Shown here one piece after another: positions 27,304 to 35,740 of a DNA stretch of 64,000 nt. The DNA is from Hydrogenophaga sp. Its GTDB lineage: Bacteria > Pseudomonadota > Gammaproteobacteria > Burkholderiales > Burkholderiaceae_C. The translations under genes and the position numbers were made by a program. The notes below the pieces were generated by a model that saw nothing but the letters and a program-made list of their open reading frames with translations, was not told the origin of the DNA and ran no database searches. The DNA is taken from NCBI RefSeq assembly GCF_030158645.1, contig NZ_JAOASO010000136.1, positions 52,580 through 116,579 of the forward strand, read 5' to 3'. Position 1 is the stretch's first letter. Every line of letters starts with the position of its first letter.

Positions 27304-28419
27304 TCAGGGCGCAGCGAACGGAACGCGTTGCGCCACGGCACACATCAGCTCATACCCGATCGTGCCCGCCGCCGCGGCGACCTCATCCACCGGCAACACG
27401 GCGCCAGCCGCTGAGCGCCCCCAGAGCACCACTTCCGATCCGATGCCGGCGGCATCGAGGCCCGAGAGATCGACCGTCACCATGTCCATGCTGACCCGCC
27501 CCACCACCCGCGTGCGCACGCCATCCACCAGCACCGGCGTGCCATTGGGCGCATGGCGCGGGTAACCGTCTGCATAGCCGCAAGCCACCACGCCGATGCG
27601 CATGGCTTGGTCGGCCGTGAAGGCCGAGCCGTAGCCCACGGTGTCGCCGGGCTGCAGGCTTTGCACACCGATGATGCGGCTCGACAAGGTCATGGCCGGT
27701 TGCAACTGCCAGTCGGCGGCCGAGTGCGCGGGAAAGTCGGGCGCGCTGCCGTACAGCGCAATGCCTTCGCGCACCCAGTCGGCAGCGAGCGTCGTCACGC
27801 CTTCGCCGCGCAGCGCATCGCCGGGATTCCTCAGCAAGGCCGCGCTGTTGCACAGCGTGCGCTCGCCCGGCAGGTCGGCGGTGGCGGCTTCGAAAGCCGC
27901 CACCTGGTGCGCAATGCCGCGGGGGCCGTCGGCGTCGCTGAAGTGCGTCATGAGCGAGATCTCGTCCACCTGCGGCAGCGCGTTGAGCCGCGTCCAGGCG
28001 CTGCGAAAGGCGTTGGGGGTGAAACCCAGGCGGTTCATGCCGCTGTTGAGCTTCAGGAACACGCGGTGCGGCACCAGCGTCTTGTGCGCGGCCAGCCAGT
28101 CGATCTGCTCGGTGCAGTGCACCGTGTGCCACAGGTGCAGGCGCGAGCACAGCTCCAGGTCGCGCGGCTCGAACACGCCTTCCAGCAGCAGGATGGGGCC
28201 ACGCCAGTCCAGTGCCCGGATGCGTTCGGCCTCGGCCAGATCGAGCAGCGCAAAACCGTCGGCGGCGCGCAGGCCTTCAAAGCAGCGCTCGATACCGTGG
28301 CCGTAGGCGTTGGCCTTGACCACCGCCCACACCCTCGCGTCGGGGGCGCATTCGCGGGCGCGTTGCAGGTTGTGGCGCAGGGCTTCGGGGTGAACGGTGG
28401 CGAGTATCGGGCGGGGCAT
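27304..28419 (-). CDS. alr: Alanine racemase
   Basis: This PLP enzyme makes D-alanine for peptidoglycan. The PLP lysine is in [12 protein letters not shown] (about residue 33), the catalytic Tyr region is [10 protein letters not shown], and [12 protein letters not shown] is the conserved C-terminal motif. I start at ATG 28419 (371 residues), the family's usual start. It is divergent from lplT. Confidence 0.95.
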   Translation of the reverse strand: MPRPILATVHPEALRHNLQRARECAPDARVWAVVKANAYGHGIERCFEGLRAADGFALLDLAEAERIRALDWRGPILLLEGVFEPRDLELCSRLHLWHTVHCTEQIDWLAAHKTLVPHRVFLKLNSGMNRLGFTPNAFRSAWTRLNALPQVDEISLMTHFSDADGPRGIAHQVAAFEAATADLPGERTLCNSAALLRNPGDALRGEGVTTLAADWVREGIALYGSAPDFPAHSAADWQLQPAMTLSSRIIGVQSLQPGDTVGYGSAFTADQAMRIGVVACGYADGYPRHAPNGTPVLVDGVRTRVVGRVSMDMVTVDLSGLDAAGIGSEVVLWGRSAAGAVLPVDEVAAAAGTIGYELMCAVAQRVPFAAP

Positions 28420-28614
28420 GGGCGAGCGGGCGTGAGGTCCGTCATCGAAAGGCGTTGCAACCGGGGTCAACGCCCGTGAATTCAGGGTCTTTCAAGGGCC
28501 GCGTGCTATAACCCCGCATCCCCTGGAGACCCCCGTCAACTGTCGCATAAAAAAGCCGCTGCGACCCGCTCAGCCACCCTGCGCTGAGGCCCTTCGGCGC
28601 TCAAAATCATCGCC

Positions 28615-29898
28615 ATGAAGCGCGGCTTCTACACCATCATGACGGCGCAGTTCTTCAGTTCGCTGGCGGACAACGCGCTGTTCGTGGCAGCGATCGAATT
28701 GCTGCGCACACGCGGCTCTCCCGAGTGGCAAAGCGCCGCCCTCGTGCCCCTGTTTGCTTTGTTCTACGTGGTGCTCGCGCCCTTTGTGGGGGCGTTTGCG
28801 GACGCGAGACCCAAAGGCCAGGTCATGTTCATCAGCAACGCCATCAAGGTGGTGGGCTGCCTGCTCATGCTCACCGGCGTGCACCCGCTGCTGGCCTACA
28901 CGCTGGTGGGCCTGGGCGCGGCGGCCTACTCGCCGGCCAAGTACGGCATCCTCACCGAGCTGCTGCCGCCGTCGCAACTGGTCAAGGCCAACGGCTGGAT
29001 CGAGGGCCTGACCATCGCCTCCATCATCCTGGGTGTGTTGCTGGGTGGCCAGCTGGTGAGCCCGTGGGTCTCGGCCCATTTGCTGGCGATGGACATTCCC
29101 GGTCTGCACACCGGCATCCACCACCCCGCGCAGGCCGCGGTGGCCGCGCTGATGTTCGTCTACATGCTGGCCGCGTGGTTCAACACCCGCATCCCGCTCA
29201 CCGGCGTGACCCCCCGCCCCATGCCCGCCAACCCCTGGGCGCTGCTGCCCGATTTCTGGCGCTGCAACAGCCGCCTGTGGCGCGACCGGCTGGGCCAGAT
29301 CTCGCTGGCCACCACCACCTTGTTCTGGGGCGTGTCGGGCAACCTGCGTTACATCGTGCTGGCTTGGGCCGGCGCGGCGCTGGGCTACAGCACCACGCAG
29401 GCGTCGGCGCTGGTGGGCGTGGTCGCCCTGGGCACCGCGGTGGGCGCGGTGGTGGCCTCCTTGCGCATGCGGCTGGACCAGGCCACGCGCGTGATGCCGC
29501 TGGGCATCGCCATGGGCGTGCTGGTGATCCTGATGAATTTCATCGACAACGTCTGGGTCGCCGCGCCGTTCCTGGTGCTGCTCGGCGGTCTGGGTGGATT
29601 CCTCGTGGTGCCGATGAACGCGCTGCTGCAGCACCGCGGACACAACCTCATGGGCGCGGGCCGGTCGATTGCGGTTCAAAACTTCAACGAGCAAGCCTGC
29701 ATCCTGGTCCTGGGGGCGCTCTATGCTTCCTCCACCGCCTGGGGCTGGTCGGCGTTTGCGGCCATCACCGCGTTTGGTGTGCTGGTGGCCGGGTTCATGG
29801 CCGTGATCGCACTGTGGCACCGCCACAACCAGCGCGTGCACCCGCACGAACTGGAGCGGCTGCTAGAAATTGCGCGCCGCGACGATCTGCACGGCTAG
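28615..29898 (+). CDS. lplT: Lysophospholipid transporter LplT
   Basis: The 427-residue protein is a major-facilitator-type transporter that flips lysophospholipids inward for re-acylation. It opens with the LplT signature FYTIMTAQFFSSLADNALF and contains YSPAKYGILTELLPPSQLVKANGW plus the later GFLVVPMNALLQHRGHNLMGAG segment (each quoted in shortened form: SPAKYGILTELLP and VVPMNALLQHRGH). No acyltransferase partner (aas) is adjacent. The 195-base divergent space with alr has a TATAAC box at 28507-28512 as a possible -10. Its stop overlaps the next gene by four bases. Confidence 0.93.
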   Translation: MKRGFYTIMTAQFFSSLADNALFVAAIELLRTRGSPEWQSAALVPLFALFYVVLAPFVGAFADARPKGQVMFISNAIKVVGCLLMLTGVHPLLAYTLVGLGAAAYSPAKYGILTELLPPSQLVKANGWIEGLTIASIILGVLLGGQLVSPWVSAHLLAMDIPGLHTGIHHPAQAAVAALMFVYMLAAWFNTRIPLTGVTPRPMPANPWALLPDFWRCNSRLWRDRLGQISLATTTLFWGVSGNLRYIVLAWAGAALGYSTTQASALVGVVALGTAVGAVVASLRMRLDQATRVMPLGIAMGVLVILMNFIDNVWVAAPFLVLLGGLGGFLVVPMNALLQHRGHNLMGAGRSIAVQNFNEQACILVLGALYASSTAWGWSAFAAITAFGVLVAGFMAVIALWHRHNQRVHPHELERLLEIARRDDLHG

Positions 29899-31097
29899 AA
29901 CCCCACGTTGGTCGGGGCGAAGCCGTCCAGGCTGACCAGCCGGTGTTGTGCCAGCACCTTGTACAGATCACCCTCACTCACCGAGCGCGACAGGTAGGCG
30001 TCGCTGCCGGCGAGACCCGCTTTCATGCGGTCCATGCTGCCGGCGGTGGGCGCGAACATGATCACCACCGGCGCACCCTTGGGGCCCTTGGCCTGTTTGG
30101 CCGAGCGGCAGATCTGGTTGGCATCGGGCTCGCCTTTGAGCCGGTCGATCACCACCAGCCGGTAGGGGTTGGCCTTGAGCATCACCAAGGCCTGCGCGGC
30201 TTCTCGCGACCAGTCCACCGTCAGACCGTAGCGCTTGAAGCGCTTGAGCAGGATGCGCCCCTCCACCAGGCTCTCAGCCACCAGCAACATGTCGCCGCGC
30301 GCGGTCTCGGGCACCGCGCTCTTGTCGGCGCTGATGCGCGATCGCGGGGCGCGGGTGGCGCGTGGCGCGGGTGGCGATGGCAGGTCGTCCAGCCCGCCGA
30401 AGTCGGTCAGGCGCATGGTGCCCGCGCGGTGGGTAGCGGCTGGGCGCGACGTCGGCACCGGCACCGGTGGCAACAAGGACCGGAGCTCCTCGCGCAGCAT
30501 CGGGCGGGTGGGCGGGAATTCGGTGTCGCCGGTGCGGCGTCGGCGGTTCACGGCCGGCGCCATGGGGCGAGGGCCTTCTTCGGGTGGCAGCGTGGCGGAG
30601 AAAGCGCGGTCGGCGCCGGCTCGGGAAGCCACCGCGGGCGCGTGGTCGGGCACGGTGTGCCGGCCGCTGGCCAGGCGCATGCTCGCGTCCAGCCCCTGCA
30701 ACTGCGAACTCTCGTAGGGCTGGGTGGCCATGAAACTGTTGGCAAGCACGCGCTTTTCGGCGGCGGGCGAGGGGCGCACGCCGACGATCACATCCAGTGT
30801 GTTGAGCACCGACACCAGCTTGACCGGCTTGAGCTGGATCGGCCAGCCGGTGCCGCCGTCGGACTGGCCCACCAGCAGGATCTTGCCAGGCAGTTCGGCA
30901 TCACGAACCAGATGGAGCGCCTGGGTGTTGTCGGCGTTGACGATGAGGATTTGGGCATCCATCACCTCGTCCTGCACGAGGTAGCTGGGCGGTCGTCGCG
31001 CAGCCATGCGAAAAAAGGATTCGAAGGTGGCCGACTCGGCTTGCGTGAAGCCCACCAGCGCCACCGAATACGCTGCCACCGAATTTGCTGCCACCAT
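29895..31097 (-). CDS. Protein with a C-terminal receiver-like domain and a disordered middle
   Basis: The 400-residue protein has an N-terminal alpha/beta region (YSVALVGFTQAESATFESFF, then AQILIVNADNTQALHLV and ILLVGQ), a Pro/Arg-rich, probably disordered middle at about residues 150-260, and a receiver-like C-terminal domain (MLLVAESLVEGRILLKRFKRYG, then YRLVVIDRLKGEPDANQIC and VVIMFAP). The Asp in VVIDRLKGEPD could be the phosphoacceptor, but the acidic pocket is incomplete: LLVAES in place of the usual DD pair. I cannot assign a partner kinase. The start at ATG 31097 avoids a long non-homologous upstream extension. Confidence 0.65.
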   Translation of the reverse strand: MVAANSVAAYSVALVGFTQAESATFESFFRMAARRPPSYLVQDEVMDAQILIVNADNTQALHLVRDAELPGKILLVGQSDGGTGWPIQLKPVKLVSVLNTLDVIVGVRPSPAAEKRVLANSFMATQPYESSQLQGLDASMRLASGRHTVPDHAPAVASRAGADRAFSATLPPEEGPRPMAPAVNRRRRTGDTEFPPTRPMLREELRSLLPPVPVPTSRPAATHRAGTMRLTDFGGLDDLPSPPAPRATRAPRSRISADKSAVPETARGDMLLVAESLVEGRILLKRFKRYGLTVDWSREAAQALVMLKANPYRLVVIDRLKGEPDANQICRSAKQAKGPKGAPVVIMFAPTAGSMDRMKAGLAGSDAYLSRSVSEGDLYKVLAQHRLVSLDGFAPTNVGF

Positions 31098-31151
31098 CGA
31101 TTTGTCCCGCTCGCTGAATTTTTTGGGTTGACGCCGGAATACCCTTGATGA

Positions 31152-31214
31152 GTATGCCTTTTTTGCAACGGCATACGCTGTCACGTGACCGGGTGTCGTA
31201 TGAAATGCGACACC
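31152..31214. promoter_or_regulatory. Two inverted repeats in the divergent region before the peroxidase gene
   Basis: GTATGCC-N11-GGCATAC (31152-31176) and GGTGTCG-N9-CGACACC (31192-31214) are both perfect seven-base-arm repeats in the 184-base divergent space. A TTGACG at 31129-31134 may be a -35 element. They could be operators for the glutathione peroxidase gene or the receiver-like gene. Confidence 0.4.
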
Positions 31215-31281
31215 TTCAGCGCGCCTTTGCGCACGGATCGCGCTTTGACTTCTGACCCACCTTTGCCCAACGGAGCCGCCC

Positions 31282-31764
31282 ATGTCCAGCATTCACGACT
31301 TTGAAGCCTTGTCCATCGATGGCAAACCTGTGCCGCTTGCCCAGTTCAAGGGACGGCCCATGCTGATCGTCAACACGGCCAGCGCCTGCGGGTTCACGCC
31401 GCAGTTCGGCGGGCTGGAAAAGTTGCACAAGACCTATGGAGCGCGCGGTCTGGTGGTGCTGGGATTCCCGTGCAACCAGTTCGGCAGCCAGGACCCCGGC
31501 ACCAACGACGAGATCGCCAGCTTTTGCCAGCGCAACTACGGCGTGAGCTTTCCCATGATGGAGAAGATCCACGTCAATGGAACCGACGCCCACCCGCTGT
31601 ACCAGTGGCTCACGGCCGAGGCGCCCGGCTTGCTGGGCAGCAAGGCGATCAAGTGGAACTTCACCAAGTTCCTGGTGGGCCAGGACGGGCGGGTGATCAA
31701 GCGCTATGCGCCTCAGGATGCGCCGGAGAAGCTGGCCGCCGACATCGAGGCCGCGCTGAACTAG
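31282..31764 (+). CDS. Glutathione peroxidase family protein
   Basis: The 160-residue thiol peroxidase has the peroxidatic Cys in NTASACGFTPQ (residue 36), the Gln of the catalytic set in FPCNQFGSQDPG and the Trp in KWNFTKFLV. The Cys rather than selenocysteine version usually works with thioredoxin. The second Cys in FPCNQ and a third in FCQRNYG are present. It is cytoplasmic, with no signal peptide. It reduces hydrogen peroxide or organic hydroperoxides. Confidence 0.93.
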   Translation: MSSIHDFEALSIDGKPVPLAQFKGRPMLIVNTASACGFTPQFGGLEKLHKTYGARGLVVLGFPCNQFGSQDPGTNDEIASFCQRNYGVSFPMMEKIHVNGTDAHPLYQWLTAEAPGLLGSKAIKWNFTKFLVGQDGRVIKRYAPQDAPEKLAADIEAALN

Positions 31765-31795
31765 TCGGCGCAGCGGCGGAGCGCGGGGGCAAGCC

Positions 31796-32542
31796 TCACA
31801 CCCATTTCAGCAGCAGGCCCGCCACCAGCGGCAAGGCCACCGCGCTGAACAGCGCCGACAGGCCCATGGCCAGGCCAGCGAAGGCGCCCATCTCCTCACT
31901 CACCTGAAACGCCCGCGCCGTGCCGATGCCGTGCGCGGCCGTGCCCAGCGCAAAGCCGCGCACGATCGGATCCTTGATGCGCAAGGCGTCGAACAAGAAC
32001 CGCGCGCTGGCCGCGCCGATGATGCCGGTGGCCGCCACCAGCACCGCGGTGAGCGAGGGGATACCACCGATCTTTTCGGCGATGCCCATGGCCACCGGGC
32101 TGGTGACCGACTTGGGCGCGAGCGACGCCAACGTGGCCCTGGAAGCGCCCAGTGCCCAGCCCACGCCGATGGCCGTGACGGTGGCCGCCAGCGTGCCCAC
32201 CACCAGCGCGCCCACGATGGGCAGCCACAGGCGCTTGAGCCGCGCGAGCTGTTCGAACAGCGGGATGGACAAGGCCACCGTGGCCGGCCCGAGCAGGAAG
32301 TGCACGAACTGCGCACCCTCGAAGTAGGTGGCGTACGGTGTGCCCGTGGCCCAGAGCAGCGTGGCCAGCACCGCGATGGCAATCGCCACCGGGTTGGCCA
32401 GCGGGTTGAAGCCGCTGCGCTGGTAGAGCAAAAAGGCGCCGTGGTACACCAGCAGCGTGAGCGTGAGGCCCAGCAGCGGCGTGGCCGAGAGGTAGACCCA
32501 GATGTCGGCCAGCGCGCCGGGCAGGGGCAGCGCAGCGGTCAT
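31796..32542 (-). CDS. lrgB: LrgB family membrane protein
   Basis: The 248-residue integral membrane protein has the LrgB pattern (SGFNPLANPVAIAI, FLLGPATVALSIPLFEQ, LAPKSVTSPVAMGIAEKIGG and a GTAAHGIGTARAFQ segment). LrgAB/CidAB proteins were first described as holin-like, but plant PLGG1, a fusion of LrgA and LrgB homologues, transports glycolate and glycerate. Here lrgB overlaps lrgA by four bases, and both lie downstream of glcE-glcF. That context favours a glycolate/organic-acid transporter over a lysis role. Confidence 0.9.
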   Translation of the reverse strand: MTAALPLPGALADIWVYLSATPLLGLTLTLLVYHGAFLLYQRSGFNPLANPVAIAIAVLATLLWATGTPYATYFEGAQFVHFLLGPATVALSIPLFEQLARLKRLWLPIVGALVVGTLAATVTAIGVGWALGASRATLASLAPKSVTSPVAMGIAEKIGGIPSLTAVLVAATGIIGAASARFLFDALRIKDPIVRGFALGTAAHGIGTARAFQVSEEMGAFAGLAMGLSALFSAVALPLVAGLLLKWV

Positions 32543-32883
32543 CGATGGGTCCGCTTCATCAGCCAGGCCATGGTGAGCGCCGCGCTCGCCAGCCCCACCA
32601 GGGTGCTCACCACCAGCGCCACGCCGATGGCCAGGGCTTCGTTGCCCAGGCGCTGCAGGTGCAGCATGACGCCCACGCCGGCCGGCACAAACAGCAGCGA
32701 GAGGTGCTGCAACAGCGTCTGTGCGGTGGGCTTGATGGCCCCGAGCACCGAAGGCCGCAACACCAATGTGAAGAGCAGCAAGGCCAAGCCCACCACCGGG
32801 CCCGGCATGGGCACACCGGTCATCAGAACCAGCGCCTCGCCCAGCAGTTGAAACACGAGCAGGGTGGCGAGCGCTGGGATCAC
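32539..32883 (-). CDS. lrgA: LrgA/CidA family membrane protein
   Basis: The 114-residue protein has four hydrophobic helices and the CidA/LrgA motif LLGEALVLMTGVPMPGPVVGLALL near the N-terminus, with LSLLFVPAGVGVM later. It is the partner of LrgB. It starts 13 bases after the glcF stop, which places the pair in the glycolate oxidase operon. Confidence 0.9.
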   Translation of the reverse strand: MIPALATLLVFQLLGEALVLMTGVPMPGPVVGLALLLFTLVLRPSVLGAIKPTAQTLLQHLSLLFVPAGVGVMLHLQRLGNEALAIGVALVVSTLVGLASAALTMAWLMKRTHR

Positions 32884-32896
32884 GGGGGTCGGTGGC

Positions 32897-34135
32897 TCAG
32901 GTGGACAGCGCGTCGTCCAGCACTTCCACCCAATGCCGCACCGGTGTGTCGGTGCCGCTTTGCAGGTGGGTGATGCAGCCGATGTTGGCGCTGGTGATCA
33001 CGCTGGGCTGCAGTTCACCCAGGTGGCCGAGCTTGCGGTCGCGCAGCTCGTAGGCGATCTCCGGGTTGAGCACCGAGTAGGTGCCGGCCGAGCCGCAGCA
33101 CAGGTGCGCTTCGTTCTTCGCCACCTGCACCGTGAAGCCGAGCGCGGCCAGGTGCTGTTCCACGCCGCCCTTGAGCTTCTGGCCGTGTTGCAGGGTGCAG
33201 GGTGGGTGGAAGGCGATCACGCGCGATGCGTCGGGCCGCTGTTTCAGCAAGGGGCGCAGCGCGGGCACCAGCGCGGGCAGCAGCTCACTGAGGTCTTGCG
33301 TGAGTTCGCTGATGCGCGCCGCCTTGGCCGCATAGGCCGGGTCGTCTTTCAAGATGTGGCCGTATTCCTTCACCGTCACGCCGCAGCCCGAGGCGTTCAT
33401 CACGATGGCTTCGACCGCGTCCGGCCCGCTCACCAGCGGCCACCAGGCGTCGATGTTGGCGCGCATCTGGGCCGCGCCACCGGCTTGGTCGTTGAGGTGG
33501 AACTTCACTGCCCCGCAGCAACCCGCGGCCGGCGCCAGCACGCCCTGGATGCCGGCAGCATCGAGCACGCGCACCGTGGCGCTGTGGATGCTGGGCATCA
33601 TGGCTGGTTGCACGCAGCCCGCGAGCAGCAGCACGCGCCGCGCGTGGGTGCGCGTGGGCAAGCGGCCTGCGCTGCGGGGTGCCGGCACCTTGGCTTTCAA
33701 CGCCGCCGGCAGCAGCGGGCGCACCATCTGGCCCAGCTTCATGGCCGGGCCGAACAGTGGCGAAGGCAGGCCTTCCTTGAGCAGCCAGCGCACGGATTTC
33801 TCAGTCGCCGGGCGCGCCACCTTTTCGTCCACCAGCTGGCGACCGATGTCGATAAGGTGACCGTAGTCCACGCCACTGGGACAGGTGGTTTCGCAGTTGC
33901 GGCAGGTGAGGCACCGGTCCAGGTGCAGCTGCGTCTTGCGCGTGGGCTCGGCGCCTTCGAGCACCTGCTTGATCAGGTAGATGCGCCCGCGCGGGCCGTC
34001 GAGCTCGTCGCCGAGCAGCTGGTAGGTCGGGCAGGTGGCGGTGCAGAAGCCGCAGTGCACGCACTTGCGCAGGATGGCCTCGGCCGCGCGGCCGTCGGCG
34101 CGCGCCTGGTATTCGGGGGAGAGTTGGGTTTGCAT
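32897..34135 (-). CDS. glcF: Glycolate oxidase iron-sulfur subunit GlcF
   Basis: The 412-residue protein carries two 4Fe-4S ferredoxin motifs near the N-terminus (CVHCGFCTATCP and CLTCRNCETTCP) and two CCG domains (PAAGCCGAVKFHLND and CCGSAGTYSV). It passes electrons from the FAD subunits of glycolate oxidase to the respiratory chain. The start ATG 34135 lies five bases after the glcE stop; the frame is open further upstream only by chance. The flavin subunit glcD is not in the window. Confidence 0.95.
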   Translation of the reverse strand: MQTQLSPEYQARADGRAAEAILRKCVHCGFCTATCPTYQLLGDELDGPRGRIYLIKQVLEGAEPTRKTQLHLDRCLTCRNCETTCPSGVDYGHLIDIGRQLVDEKVARPATEKSVRWLLKEGLPSPLFGPAMKLGQMVRPLLPAALKAKVPAPRSAGRLPTRTHARRVLLLAGCVQPAMMPSIHSATVRVLDAAGIQGVLAPAAGCCGAVKFHLNDQAGGAAQMRANIDAWWPLVSGPDAVEAIVMNASGCGVTVKEYGHILKDDPAYAAKAARISELTQDLSELLPALVPALRPLLKQRPDASRVIAFHPPCTLQHGQKLKGGVEQHLAALGFTVQVAKNEAHLCCGSAGTYSVLNPEIAYELRDRKLGHLGELQPSVITSANIGCITHLQSGTDTPVRHWVEVLDDALST

Positions 34136-34140
34136 GTGAA

Positions 34141-35265
34141 TCAGGCCATGCGACCTGGATTGAAGACGCCGGCGGGATCGAAGGATTCGAGCATTCGGGC
34201 CTGAATGCTTTGCAGCGCGGCGCTCTGGCTCTGGAAACGGGGCACGCCGGGTGCGCCATCCGCTCCCGCGCGAAACAGCGTGGCGTGGCCATGGGCCGCC
34301 GTGGCCGCCGCTCGCAGCTCGGCAGCCGCCGACGCAGGCGCCCACAACCAGCGCTGCGCGCCCTGCCATTCGATGAACTGCGCGTAGGGCACCGTGAGCA
34401 CCGGCGCGGTCTGCGGCACCGACAGGCGCCACAGGCACAGATCCGGCGACGGTGCGCTGAAGAACGGCAGGCGCTGGTCGCGGCAAGCGTCCCAGTCGGG
34501 GCCGGCCTGTGCGTTGTCCATGCGGGTGCCGTGGGCCTCGCGCGCCATGCGTTCGCAGGCCGCTTCCACCGCCGCGACCGCGCCACGCAGGCGCACGAAC
34601 AGCAGCTCGGGCGCACCGGTCTGCGAGTCATCTTTCACCCAGCAAGAAGCATTGATCGGCAGCGGCTGGCCGCCCCAGCGGTGCAGTTGCTCCAGTGCGT
34701 CGTGCTGGCCGAGCGAAAACACCAAGGTGGCCTCGGCCAGCGCCACCGGCAGCACCTTGAGGCTGACCTCGCTGATCAAGCCGAGCGTGCCCATGGACCC
34801 GGCCAACACGCGGCTGACGTCGTAGCCCGCCACGTTTTTCATGACCTGCCCACCGAAGGTCAGCAGCTCGCCGCGGCCGTTGACGAAGCGCGCACCGAGC
34901 ACGTAGTCGCGCACCGAGCCGGCCGTGGCCCGCGCCGGACCGGCCAGCCCCGCGGCCACCATGCCACCGACGGTGCCGCTGGCGCCGAAGCGCGGCGGTT
35001 CAAACGGGAAACACTGGCCTTGCCCGGCCAGCAGCGCCTCCACCTCGGCCAGCGGCGTGCCCGAGCGCACGGTGACGACCAGTTCGGTGGGCTCGTAGCT
35101 CACGATGCCCGACCAGTCGGCGGTGGAGAGTTCGGCGCCCGGGGTGGGCGCGCCGAGAAAGGACTTGGTGTTGCCGCCGACGATGCGCAGGGGCTGGCGG
35201 TCGGTGCTGGCTTGCCGGATCTGATCGATCAGGTGGTCGGGGAGTTCGAGGGTGCTGGCTTGCAT
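34141..35265 (-). CDS. glcE: Glycolate oxidase FAD-binding subunit GlcE
   Basis: The 374-residue protein has the PCMH-type FAD domain (RIVGGNTKSFLGAP, FPFEPPRFGASGTVGGMVA, GQVMKNVAGYDVSRVL and GTLGLISEVSLKVLP). It is the second flavin subunit of the GlcDEF complex that oxidises glycolate to glyoxylate. It is the first gene visible in the glcE-glcF-lrgA-lrgB operon. glcD, normally upstream, is missing here and must be elsewhere if the enzyme is complete. Confidence 0.95.
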   Translation of the reverse strand: MQASTLELPDHLIDQIRQASTDRQPLRIVGGNTKSFLGAPTPGAELSTADWSGIVSYEPTELVVTVRSGTPLAEVEALLAGQGQCFPFEPPRFGASGTVGGMVAAGLAGPARATAGSVRDYVLGARFVNGRGELLTFGGQVMKNVAGYDVSRVLAGSMGTLGLISEVSLKVLPVALAEATLVFSLGQHDALEQLHRWGGQPLPINASCWVKDDSQTGAPELLFVRLRGAVAAVEAACERMAREAHGTRMDNAQAGPDWDACRDQRLPFFSAPSPDLCLWRLSVPQTAPVLTVPYAQFIEWQGAQRWLWAPASAAAELRAAATAAHGHATLFRAGADGAPGVPRFQSQSAALQSIQARMLESFDPAGVFNPGRMA

Positions 35266-35337
35266 CCGGACGATGGTAGTCGCCGGGGCTTCGCCAGACT
35301 TTGATTTTTTTGCACGGTGGGCTGCAAACGAACCGGC

Positions 35338-35562
35338 TCAGTTGGCGTAACCCAGGCACATGCCTGCATTCACCCGACCTTTGCATTCGCGCTTGAGGCG
35401 CTTTTCCCGCGCTGCCGGGCTCTCTTCCGACGGGGCCTTGTGAAACGTCACCGAGGTGGGTTTGCGTGGCGTGCCGGATTTGTTCGGCTCGGCGGCGTGG
35501 GCGCTCAGTGCAAAGGCCGCACACAAAGCCATCAGGGTGTGGTTCAAAGAAGCGTGGGTCAT
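35338..35562 (-). CDS. Small secreted hypothetical protein
   Basis: The 74-residue protein has a clear signal peptide (LNHTLMALCAAFALSAHAAEP, cleavage expected after AHA) and a short basic mature part with two cysteines (CKGRVNAGMC) that could form a disulfide. I do not recognise the family. It has its own start 72 bases upstream of glcE and could be cotranscribed with it. Confidence 0.6.
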   Translation of the reverse strand: MTHASLNHTLMALCAAFALSAHAAEPNKSGTPRKPTSVTFHKAPSEESPAAREKRLKRECKGRVNAGMCLGYAN

Positions 35563-35625
35563 GGGTTCCTCCAGGTTGCTGTGTTGAAAGCGCAGTAACT
35601 ATAAAGAACTCACCGGGCACAAAAA

Positions 35626-35654
35626 AACCCGCGGGCCGGATGGCCACGCGGGTT
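35626..35654 (-). terminator. Terminator of the glnK-amtB operon
   Basis: AACCCGCG and CGCGGGTT form an eight-base-pair stem, with a second GGCC/GGCC stem inside the loop. On the minus strand it is followed by a U-run. It lies about 90 bases after the amtB stop. Confidence 0.85.
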
Positions 35655-35740
35655 CAACTTCCACAGGAGATGCTCAGCAACTGCGCGGTGGGGGCCTTTG
35701 GTGAAAAAGGGACCGCACCGCGCGGCGAGACCTGCAGGGC

